This document shows, one piece after another, positions 1 through 7,500 of a stretch of 16,106 nt of DNA. The notes beneath the pieces were generated by a model, which was not told the DNA's origin, searched no databases, and was given only the letters and a program-made list of their open reading frames with translations. Origin of the DNA: Nonlabens sp. Lineage in GTDB: Bacteria > Bacteroidota > Bacteroidia > Flavobacteriales > Flavobacteriaceae. The stretch covers positions 3,115 to 19,220 of the forward strand of contig JANQTO010000183.1 in assembly GCA_030731685.1 (NCBI GenBank), in the 5' to 3' direction. The first letter of the stretch is position 1. Each line of letters starts with the position of its first letter. The translations under genes were made by a program, and so were the position numbers.

Positions 1-7
1 TAAAACT

Positions 8-15
8 TATTTTTG
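8..15 (+). promoter_or_regulatory. Putative -7 promoter box of purD (TATTTTTG)
   Basis: TATTTTTG matches the Bacteroidota primary-sigma -7 consensus TAnnTTTG at all six defined positions and ends 18 nt before the purD ATG. The -33 element would lie outside the window, so only half of the promoter can be seen. The same octamer precedes the DUF6341-like gene. Confidence 0.45.
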
Positions 16-33
16 CAATTCTAAACCAGTCAC

Positions 34-1305
34 ATGAACGTACTTATTCTTGGAAGCGGCGGCCGTGAGCACGCTTTTGCATATTCATTATCTAAAAGCC
101 CATTGCTTACTAACTTATTTGTTGCCCCAGGAAATGCTGGCACAAGTAATATTGCTACAAATGTTGCGTTGAATATTACAGATTTTGAGGCCGTCAAAGT
201 TTTTGTCTTGGAAAATGATATCGCTATGGTGTTGGTAGGTCCAGAGGCACCGCTGGTAGCGGGTATTTATGACTTTTTCATAGAAGATGAGCAGCTTGTA
301 CACGTGAATGTTATAGGGCCGTCTAAGCAAGCCGCAATGCTCGAAGGAAGCAAGGAGTTTGCAAAAGAATTTATGGAGCGCAACAAGGTTCCTACTGCAG
401 CTTATCAAAGTTTTACAGCCTCATCACTCAAAGAAGGAATGTCTTTTATAGATAGCTTGAAACCACCATATGTATTAAAAGCTGACGGTCTTGCCGGTGG
501 TAAAGGCGTGCTTATTATTCCAAATGCTGATGAAGCAAAGCAATCGCTAGAAGAAATGCTGGTAGGTGGCAAATTTGGCGCTGCGTCTAATAAAGTGGTG
601 ATTGAAGAATTTCTTGATGGAATAGAAATGAGCGTCTTTGTCATGACTGACGGGAAATCTTATAAAATATTACCTACCGCCAAAGATTATAAACGCATAG
701 GTGAAGGTGATACAGGGCTCAACACAGGCGGCATGGGTGCGGTTTCTCCTGTGCCATTTGCTGGTGAGGAACTCATGAAAAAAATTGAGCAGCAAGTTAT
801 TATTCCAACCATAGAGGGTTTTAAAAAAGAAGAACTGGTCTATAAGGGATTTGTTTTTATAGGATTGATGATAGTAAATAACGAGCCGCTCGTAATAGAA
901 TATAACGTGCGTATGGGCGACCCAGAGACCGAGGTTGTCTTGCCTCGTTTGAGCAGCGATTTGCTTGCGCATTTGCATGCCTTTAAAAATGAGCAATTAG
1001 ATAAAGAAGTAGTCACAATAGACGCAAGAGCTGCGGTTACGGTAATGTGCGTCTCTGGTGGTTATCCGGAAGCTTACGAAAACGGAATGGTAATTACTGG
1101 AATTGAAGAGGTAACGGACAGCATCATTTTTCATGCAGGAACCATTAGACAGGATGATAGGATAGTTACAAATGGTGGTCGTGTGCTAACGGTAACATCC
1201 TATGGAGCAAATTTCAACGAAGCACTAAAAAAATCCTATCATAATACAGCTAAGCTACATTACGATAGGATGTATTATAGAAAAGATATAGGTTTTGACC
1301 TATAA
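34..1305 (+). CDS. purD: Phosphoribosylamine--glycine ligase (GAR synthetase)
   Basis: Joins glycine to 5-phosphoribosylamine using ATP, giving glycinamide ribonucleotide, the second step of de novo purine synthesis in the cytoplasm. At 423 aa it has the usual length for single-domain PurD. Visible family signatures are the N-terminal GSGGREHA loop (residues 7-14), KADGLAGGKGV in the ATP-grasp region (about 149-159), DYKRIGEGDTGLNTGGMGA (about 218-236) and RMGDPETEVVLPRL (about 293-306), which contributes metal and ATP binding. The ATG at 34 places the nucleotide-binding loop directly at the N-terminus, as in the family. No other purine gene is adjacent. The next gene is convergent with only 4 bp between the stop codons, so purD ends its transcription unit here. 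All key motifs are intact. Confidence 0.97.
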   Translation: MNVLILGSGGREHAFAYSLSKSPLLTNLFVAPGNAGTSNIATNVALNITDFEAVKVFVLENDIAMVLVGPEAPLVAGIYDFFIEDEQLVHVNVIGPSKQAAMLEGSKEFAKEFMERNKVPTAAYQSFTASSLKEGMSFIDSLKPPYVLKADGLAGGKGVLIIPNADEAKQSLEEMLVGGKFGAASNKVVIEEFLDGIEMSVFVMTDGKSYKILPTAKDYKRIGEGDTGLNTGGMGAVSPVPFAGEELMKKIEQQVIIPTIEGFKKEELVYKGFVFIGLMIVNNEPLVIEYNVRMGDPETEVVLPRLSSDLLAHLHAFKNEQLDKEVVTIDARAAVTVMCVSGGYPEAYENGMVITGIEEVTDSIIFHAGTIRQDDRIVTNGGRVLTVTSYGANFNEALKKSYHNTAKLHYDRMYYRKDIGFDL

Positions 1306-1309
1306 TATA

Positions 1310-1534
1310 TTATCCTAGGAAGGAGTGACCGGTTTGGGTCTTGTCTTCGTCTTTGTCAAATTCTTTCAACTTGCGCATCCAGTAAACAACCGCAACAACG
1401 AGAACTAAGATAGAAATCCAGCTGAATGCATTTGCTAGCCACCAGTTATCGCTTTCCAGTTCTCTAAGTGCATTAAATGGTGCTAATAAAATCTCTTCAA
1501 AAAAATATGCTATTGCTTCAAAAAATTCTGTCAT
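1310..1534 (-). CDS. Small single-helix membrane protein, DUF6341-like
   Basis: A 74-aa protein with one clear membrane helix (about residues 36-52, SWISILVLVVAVVYWMR). An aromatic, acidic N-terminal segment (MTEFFEAIAYFFEEIL) comes before it, and a charged cytoplasmic-looking tail (KLKEFDKDEDKTQTG) follows. It resembles the small flavobacterial family listed as DUF6341, a recollection not checked against a database. Relatives sometimes carry the name uracil phosphoribosyltransferase, but nothing here could be that enzyme: it is far too short and has no PRPP-binding motif. The gene is convergent with purD (4 bp apart) and divergent from the DUF6427-like membrane protein (40 bp apart). A perfect TAnnTTTG box lies 25 nt upstream. 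The role is unknown; the neighbour suggests a shared membrane function. Confidence 0.8.
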   Translation of the reverse strand: MTEFFEAIAYFFEEILLAPFNALRELESDNWWLANAFSWISILVLVVAVVYWMRKLKEFDKDEDKTQTGHSFLG

Positions 1535-1559
1535 GGTCGTAACTTGCTTATTAATGCTG

Positions 1560-1567
1560 CAAAAATA
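1560..1567 (-). promoter_or_regulatory. Putative -7 promoter box of the DUF6341-like gene (TATTTTTG)
   Basis: On the minus strand the sequence reads TATTTTTG, a perfect TAnnTTTG, ending 25 nt before the ATG at 1534. No TTG/TTTG is seen at the usual -33 distance, which would fall inside the divergent gene. The call therefore rests on the octamer and its position. Confidence 0.35.
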
Positions 1568-1574
1568 AATAAAA

Positions 1575-2483
1575 ATGCTTTACAGTTTTTTAAAATCTGT
1601 TAAACCTATACATTATCTCCTTACGGGGATAATTCTCGCATTGTGCACGGCTCTATTAACCTTATGGAAATCTTACGCACTTGTTGACGCATTTCTCGCC
1701 TTTTTGATAGTAGCAGCTTGCTTACTTGTATTCCAATTTGTCGTTGGAAAAAATGAGCTTATTGCACGCTCTGCCATTGGTATATGGATATTTTTATGGC
1801 TGTTACTGGCAAGCATGGCAGCAACTATAGATACAGAGTCGCTTACCGCATTGCTCCTTTTATTGCTTGCATTAAGACGTATCTTATCGATGCGTTCTGG
1901 ACTTCAGGAGATTTCTAAAATATTTGATGCTAGTTTTTGGATCGCTATAAGTTGCTTTATAAACCCGTGGTATGCGGCAATGTTTATCGTGGTTTATGTG
2001 GGTATATTTTTATTTGCGCGCAGTCAGGTACGGTTCTGGTTCATTCCATTTATAGCCATGGTTTGTGTGGGATTTTTATCTTTTACCATAGGGTATGTAT
2101 TTGAAATTCCTATGTACAGACCTTGGGAAAATTCGTGGGCTTTAGTAGATTTAGGAATCGTGCAAAAAAGTTCCAGCGCATTTACATTCTACACCATATT
2201 GTGTCTCGCAATTGTGTTTTTATTTATTTATCTTGTTCGTGTTGTGGACGTTAACAAACGCGTTCCTCAATTTATAAGCGTGTTTATAACTCTTTTGGTT
2301 CTAGGTGCATTGCTCATGGTAGTTAATCACAGCGCACCACTTAGCGCAGCACTTTTGACCATTCCTGCTCTGGCCATATTTTTAGGTAGGGCATCTTATT
2401 TTATGGACCATAAAGTTTTTAGGGAGCTTCTCCTTTGGTTCCCAGTGTTCATTTGCTTGGTAAACTGGTTGTTGTTCCTTTAG
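1575..2483 (+). CDS. Polytopic inner-membrane protein, DUF6427-like
   Basis: A 302-aa, strongly hydrophobic protein with about nine or ten membrane segments and short loops. It has no signal peptide. The segment LALLLLLLALRRILSMRSG followed by KIFDASFWIAISCFINPWYA (about residues 93-133) matches my memory of the flavobacterial DUF6427 family, which typically has an ALRRI-SLRS motif and then FDA-FWIA. No catalytic or transport motif of a characterised family is recognisable. The ATG at 1575 follows a short A-rich stretch, as is usual for Bacteroidota starts with no Shine-Dalgarno sequence. It is divergent from the DUF6341-like gene, and the DUF4254-like gene starts 44 bp after its stop with its own promoter-like box. 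Function is unknown; an envelope role would fit the neighbours. Confidence 0.82.
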   Translation: MLYSFLKSVKPIHYLLTGIILALCTALLTLWKSYALVDAFLAFLIVAACLLVFQFVVGKNELIARSAIGIWIFLWLLLASMAATIDTESLTALLLLLLALRRILSMRSGLQEISKIFDASFWIAISCFINPWYAAMFIVVYVGIFLFARSQVRFWFIPFIAMVCVGFLSFTIGYVFEIPMYRPWENSWALVDLGIVQKSSSAFTFYTILCLAIVFLFIYLVRVVDVNKRVPQFISVFITLLVLGALLMVVNHSAPLSAALLTIPALAIFLGRASYFMDHKVFRELLLWFPVFICLVNWLLFL

Positions 2484-2501
2484 GCTCGCACTAGAAAATA
2501 C

Positions 2502-2509
2502 TATATTTG
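2502..2509 (+). promoter_or_regulatory. Putative -7 promoter box for the DUF4254/GT9 pair (TATATTTG)
   Basis: TATATTTG is a perfect TAnnTTTG in the 44-bp gap before the DUF4254-like gene, ending 18 nt before its ATG. The nearest upstream TTG (2472-2474) is 27 nt away, longer than the usual 17-23. The pair may be transcribed from here as well as by readthrough from the membrane-protein gene. Confidence 0.45.
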
Positions 2510-2527
2510 TAATCTTAAAAATTTATT

Positions 2528-3136
2528 ATGTTTTCACAAAAGGCAAATTCCATTTTTCAAAAAGTAATAGACCTGTATCACGTTGCTAATACCGTGGACC
2601 AACCTTTTGAAAACGTTTACGACCGCAATGCTCACACCATCGAGCATTTATTGTATCGCAAGTGCTGGATAGATACCGTGCAGTGGCATTATGAAGATAT
2701 TATTCGAGACCCTAATATAGATCCAGTTGCAGCCCTAACACTCAAACGTCAAATAGATGCCAGCAACCAGGACCGTACAGATATGGTTGAATATATAGAC
2801 AGCTATTTCCTAGAGCAATATGGAGATGTTGAGGTAAAGAAAAACGCGACTATCAATACCGAAAGTCCAGCATGGGCTGTAGATAGGCTGTCCATTCTTG
2901 CCCTGAAAATATATCACATGAATGAGGAAGCGTCACGTGAAGATGCCTCTACAGAGCACATTGCCGCTTGCCAAAAAAAGCTGGATATCCTTCTAGAACA
3001 ACGCATTGATTTGAGTACGGCACTAGACCAGTTACTTGCTGACATTGCAAATGGTAGCAAGTACATGAAAGTGTACAAACAAATGAAAATGTACAACGAC
3101 GACGAGCTTAATCCAGTCCTTAGAGCCCGTAAATAA
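2528..3136 (+). CDS. DUF4254-family protein, probably linked to LPS core synthesis
   Basis: A 202-aa soluble, mainly helical protein without signal peptide or membrane segment. Residues about 28-70 (ENVYDRNAHTIEHLLYRKCWIDTVQWHYED, then IRDPNIDPVAALTLKRQID) fit the DUF4254 family as I remember it: a helical bundle with conserved His, Trp and Asp/Arg residues. A second helical block (about 115-190) contains PAWAVDRLSILALKIYHM. No biochemical activity is established for this family to my knowledge. Its stop is 1 nt before the start of a GT9 heptosyltransferase-like gene, so the two are almost certainly co-transcribed and perhaps translationally coupled. By association I infer an accessory role in transfer or supply of LPS core sugars. 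Confidence 0.85.
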   Translation: MFSQKANSIFQKVIDLYHVANTVDQPFENVYDRNAHTIEHLLYRKCWIDTVQWHYEDIIRDPNIDPVAALTLKRQIDASNQDRTDMVEYIDSYFLEQYGDVEVKKNATINTESPAWAVDRLSILALKIYHMNEEASREDASTEHIAACQKKLDILLEQRIDLSTALDQLLADIANGSKYMKVYKQMKMYNDDELNPVLRARK

Positions 3137-3137
3137 C

Positions 3138-4166
3138 ATGTCCACGCCACAGCGCATTTTGGTCATAAGACTCAGCGCTATGGGCGATGTAGCCATGTGC
3201 GTACCCGTACTTTTAGCTTTTAAAAGAGCAAATCCGCAGGTGGAGCTTGTTACGCTTTCGCGAAAGCGAACTAATTACATCCTACAGCAAATCTCTGGCA
3301 TTACGGTCCTAGAAGCACGCGTGCTAGATGTTCATCGTGGAATTGCCGGTATTTTCAAACTTTCCAGAGAATTACGTAAGCATAAAATCACCGCCATTGC
3401 CGACTTGCACAACGTGCTGCGCTCTAAGTTGCTGCGATTTTTTATGACTGGCACAAAAAAAGCCGCGCTGGACAAAGGTCGTTCACAAAAAAAGCGCTTA
3501 ATAAATGACCCAAATTTTTTCGAGCAATTACAGCATACCACGCAACGATATGTTGATGTATTCCGTCAGTTAGGTTATGAACTAGATCTTGTGGATACAG
3601 ATGTTTTGCCCAAAATACCGCTTGAAAATGAGATAACTAAAATTTTGGGAGCTAGTACAGTAAAAAAAATAGGTATTGCACCGTTTGCTGCGCACGCACC
3701 TAAATCGCTTACAGAAGCCCGAGCAGCAGCTCTTATTACTGAAATAAGTGCATTGCCTGAAGTTCAGGTTATCCTATTTGGTGGTGGAACACAGGAAATC
3801 ACGTTATTGGAAAAACTCGCGACTGCTGCTACAAATGTCATTTCACTAGCAGGAAAAACCACTTTCACAGCCGAATTAAGCGTAATTTCCAACCTAGACT
3901 GTATGATAGCCATGGATAGCGGCAATGGCCACCTAGCAGCCATGTATGGCGTTCCAGTTGTTACCATTTGGGGAAACACACATCCATTTGCAGGTTTCGC
4001 ACCATTTGGGCAGCCTACTGAAAACCAAATCACTGTTAACAGAGAGCAATTTCCGCTAGTTCCTACTTCCATTTTTGGGAATAGAGAAATACAGGGCTAT
4101 GCAAATGCAACAGACTCTTTTGATATGCAGCAGGTTATAGAAAGGGTAAAGGCTATTTTAGGGTAG
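3138..4166 (+). CDS. Glycosyltransferase family 9 (ADP-heptose:LPS heptosyltransferase-like)
   Basis: A 342-aa two-domain GT-B enzyme of the heptosyltransferase family, the normal length. Such enzymes move heptose from ADP-heptose onto the inner core of LPS at the cytoplasmic face of the inner membrane. The N-terminal RLSAMGDVAMCVPVL block (residues 11-25) is the acceptor-side motif. Asp17 aligns with the proposed catalytic base of WaaC-type enzymes. The C-terminal motif AMDSGNGHLAAMYGVPVVTIWG (about 258-279, Asp260 and His265) is the nucleotide-sugar site. The exact sugar and linkage cannot be read from sequence. The gene starts 1 nt after the DUF4254 stop. A perfect 16-bp palindrome (3253-3268) is embedded in the coding sequence, encoding part of LSRKR just after the second beta-strand region. 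Confidence 0.92.
   Translation: MSTPQRILVIRLSAMGDVAMCVPVLLAFKRANPQVELVTLSRKRTNYILQQISGITVLEARVLDVHRGIAGIFKLSRELRKHKITAIADLHNVLRSKLLRFFMTGTKKAALDKGRSQKKRLINDPNFFEQLQHTTQRYVDVFRQLGYELDLVDTDVLPKIPLENEITKILGASTVKKIGIAPFAAHAPKSLTEARAAALITEISALPEVQVILFGGGTQEITLLEKLATAATNVISLAGKTTFTAELSVISNLDCMIAMDSGNGHLAAMYGVPVVTIWGNTHPFAGFAPFGQPTENQITVNREQFPLVPTSIFGNREIQGYANATDSFDMQQVIERVKAILG
3253..3268. repeat. GCTTTCGCGNAAGCG palindrome, copy 1 (perfect)
   Basis: CGCTTTCGCGAAAGCG is a perfect 16-bp palindrome lying inside the GT9 gene. It is one of five related sites in the window, and the only other perfect copy is the intergenic one at 15531. Confidence 0.9.
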
Positions 4167-4200
4167 CGTATAACGGTATTATCAGTTCACTCTTATTGAA

Positions 4201-4216
4201 TTTTTTGTCATGCTGA
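4201..4216 (+). repeat. GTCATGCTGA direct repeat, copy 1
   Basis: TTTTTTGTCATGCTGA, identical over 16 bp to 4450-4465. In this copy the motif continues into a 6-bp hairpin, TCATGC-TGAG-GCATGA (4208-4223). Confidence 0.75.
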
Positions 4217-4449
4217 GGCATGATGCATCGTATCTAGCCATTCCACACAATTTCACCATAAACCTGAAACTTTTTCTCTAACCCTATAGAGTGAGGTTTC
4301 TACAATACGCGGTAAAAGGATTTGTTTCATAAAAAAGCATTTGTTTCCGCACCCTTCAGGGCTGGGGAACGGAAACATCGATATGGTTTTTGCCATAAGC
4401 GACCCTCGTGATACAATTCCTCGTACCTCGTGATGACAACCTAAGCACA

Positions 4450-4465
4450 TTTTTTGTCATGCTGA
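4450..4465 (+). repeat. GTCATGCTGA direct repeat, copy 2
   Basis: The same 16 bases as 4201-4216, in the same orientation, followed here by CGGAGGAAGCGTCGC. The flanking text is typical of the flavobacterial GTCATGCTGA-GGAGTCGAAGC intergenic repeat as I recall it. Confidence 0.75.
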
Positions 4466-4512
4466 CGGAGGAAGCGTCGCATGGAGCATTCAACAGCGTT
4501 TTATTACAAACC

Positions 4513-4524
4513 ATTAATCATTAG
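4513..4524. repeat. ATTAATCATTAG motif downstream of the A2M gene
   Basis: ATTAATCATTAG lies 27 nt beyond the A2M stop codon. The same 12 bases occur at 13881-13892 just beyond the glyQS stop, so both minus-strand genes end next to this AT-rich motif. Confidence 0.55.
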
Positions 4525-4550
4525 ACAATAAGCATTGAACATTTAAAAAC

Positions 4551-7500
4551 TTACCTAACAACCTCAATCCACTGTCCTTCTTTGCGTACCACATAATCAC
4601 CGTCATACATCGCCTCACATTGTACGCCTGGCAAGTAGTAGGTGCCTAGATAGCTAGCATTCATAACGGTTTTAAGCGTGATTGATTTTTGAGCGCCTAA
4701 ACTGAAATAATTATTCACGCGGTCGTCGCGTATGTCTGTATAGTCTACTTGTGTACTGGTTTCACTGGCTCCATATTCGGTGAAACGTGTGTTTATGATT
4801 TCCCAACCCGAGGGCAGTATTTGGGTACACGCGATGTTTTGCATGTCTACACCTGTATCGTTTGTAATGGTTGTTGTAATGATAATTTCGGTTCCTTGCG
4901 CAAGCTGGCTCACGTTGAGTGTTTTTCCGGAACGGTCTGTATAATTTACTACAGCGCGTAGCTTATTTTGTACGGTTCTTTCTTTTCCTACGGGTAATGT
5001 TCCTGTAAGCGCATTTGTAATAAACAACGTGCTGGAACCTGTGTTTTTAATGGTTACAGTTGTTGCGCCTGTTCCTATGCCTAGTTGCTGTGAAGCTATA
5101 CTTTTAGCGGTTGCAATTTGGGTCGTTTTACCGTTGTAGGTTGTACTTGCTTTCAAACCTTTGCCGCCGTTTGCTTGGGCATATTTTCCTATTGCGAGTA
5201 AACTGTAAGCAGTTGCTTGGGTGTTATAGTAATTATCTGAATCGAGCTCGCGGGCTATGTCTTCCATAAGATTGCGTGCCTTTTCAAGTTGCTTGAGTGT
5301 CACAAAGGTTTCTAGCGCCATGGCGCGGTTTCGCTGGGGTGAACCATAATTTCTATAATCATAACGTGATGGTTTGAAGTCTATGTTTGCTTTGTTTACA
5401 AGCTCGGTTGCAGCCTTGCTTTGGCCTACAAGTGCATAGGCAGCCGCAAGTCGCAGTTTACTGTCGTTTGATAGATTGTTGCTTTCGCGTAAGCGGTTCA
5501 TAGAAGATAAATCTGCTGCTCCAGCAAGCGCTAGTGTATATAATCTATACGCTTGGTTGAGGTCGTTATCACGGTCAAAGCGCCATTCTTTTGCAGCACG
5601 TTTTTGGTAGGTAATCCAGTTGCTTTTAAAGGAAACTGGCAGTTTGTAGCCAGCTTTTTCGGCCTCGAGCATGAAGTGTCCAGCGTATGTCGTTCCCCAA
5701 TCGTTTGCCTCGCCGTAGCCTGGCCAGTAGGTGAGACCACCATTAGGTTGCTGGAATTGGTCTATTTTACTTAGTGCGGCTTTAATATTCACTTCAATAT
5801 CATTGAGTGCTTTTTTATCGAGGTCTATAACTTTAGCTAAATGCAATTGTGGAAAGGCAGCACTTGTCGTTTGCTCAATGCATCCATGCGGATAACGCAC
5901 TACATAATCCAGCCTGCGTCCTAAATCCATGGCTGGCAACGTGGACACCGTAAGCACCGCACTGTTTGTTCCCGAAACACCAAATGGCTGTATGTTCAAC
6001 GTTTTAGTCTCGCCGGGTTTTAGGATTTCTTTATTGGAGATAGTTGTTGCAATATTAGGATTCACCACGTCTATCTCTGTGCTATAAACCGCACTTTCGC
6101 CACTACCGCTAGCACTTAAATCTAATTTAGCAATACCTGTTTTGTCAGCAACCTGTATGTCAAAGTATGCAATCTGGTCACCGGTTTCAGTGAAGGTCAA
6201 ACTTTGGTTTGCATTACCTAATAGTTTGAAATAGGGTGAAGATGCTAGCTTAATATTTACGTTACGTATCTTTTTATCCATGGCAAAAACGGTTATAGGT
6301 AACCTCACTGTTTCTCCTGGACTCAGCTTTCGCGGAAGCGAGGCAAGCATCATCAAAGGTTTTTTTACGGGTACTGTTTTCTCAGCATTACCGTAGGATT
6401 CTTTGTCACTATTTCCCGCCACAACCATCACGCGCACAGAACCTACGTATTGCGGTATTTTCACGGTGTGCGATTTGCGGCCGCCAGCGGGCAATTCAAA
6501 AGGTCCTAAATGCACGACCATAGGTTTGAAGCGGTTTGCTTTTTTAGCTTTGGAGGCATTTGCACTGGCATCGCCACCTATGGCAAATGCTGCTTCTATG
6601 CGGCCACCATAAGCGCCTATTACGTCATCATAAACGTCCCAAGTGCGCACACCTAGTGCCTCACGAGCAAAGAATTTATCCCAAGGATTTGGCGTTTTAT
6701 AATTTGTAATGTCCAGCAAACCTTCATCTACAATGGATAGCGTGTAGGTCATGGCCTTGCCGTTTTGCTCCTTAACCTCAATGCTGGTGGTACTTTCAGG
6801 ACGCAATTCTCCCTGCATATTGATGACAGGATTGAGGTGTGTTTCTTTATTTTCAACCAAAATAGGAATGACACCATACATGCGTAATGGCGTGTCGTTT
6901 TCTGTTTTGGCGTGTTTTTGTACGTAGGTTACATGTGCATAAACGTTAGGAACATAGTTCTCCTTGAGCGGTATGGTGACTTGTGTGTTGCCTTGCTTGG
7001 TTTCTACCCATTGTGCGTCCAGCACTTGCGTACCGTTCTCTATGGTTACAAGTAAACGACCGCCTGCTGCGGTAGGGACATTCAGTTTTGCCTGCTCGCC
7101 TACTTTGTAAGTTTCTTTGTCTGCATTAAAAAGGAGCATGGACGCGGTTGCTGGGTCTGTCTCACGGCTGTTTCCAGCCCAGTCTGGCCAGTCCACATAC
7201 ACAATTTTACCAGTAGCGTGACCGGTGCTCGGGTCATAAATGCGTACGAGGTAACGACCCCACGCCGGCTGATTTATTTTAAATTTAAAGGAACCTTTAC
7301 CGCTGTTGTTTGTACTTATTTTTGTACTATAAACTGGGTCGCGGTATTCTCGGGCCTCATATCTAGAAACGCTGCCAGACTGGCTTTGCCACCACCATCG
7401 CCAGCTTATTTGGTACACGTTGACTTCTAGATTGCTCGCTGCTCGCGCCTTTCCATACTGATCTATGCTCGCGACATTAAAAGTGTGGTCTTTGTCAGTG

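Larger units (their letters stand above)
4167..4550. other. Convergent junction built of degenerate intergenic repeats
   Basis: A 384-bp gap between the 3' ends of the GT9 gene and the A2M gene. I find no convincing gene: the only reading frame (4253-4450, minus, 65 aa) resembles nothing and runs through repeats. The region holds two identical 16-bp direct repeats, a CCCTTCAGGG inverted motif (about 4351-4360), two CCTCGTGAT units (about 4404 and 4427) and an ATTAATCATTAG motif near the A2M stop. The minus-strand text starting GTCATCACGAGG, and the plus-strand GTCATGCTGA text, look like worn copies of short repeats common between flavobacterial genes. No T-rich terminator hairpin is obvious. 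Confidence 0.6.

Noticed and set aside
4201..4223. T-run plus hairpin as a terminator of the GT9 gene
   Set aside because: The T-run comes before the hairpin on the plus strand, the wrong order. On the minus strand the hairpin is followed by A, not T.
4253..4450. 65-aa minus-strand open frame in the GT9/A2M junction
   Set aside because: Low-complexity intergenic text containing repeat units. It resembles no family and has no promoter-like box or neighbour logic.
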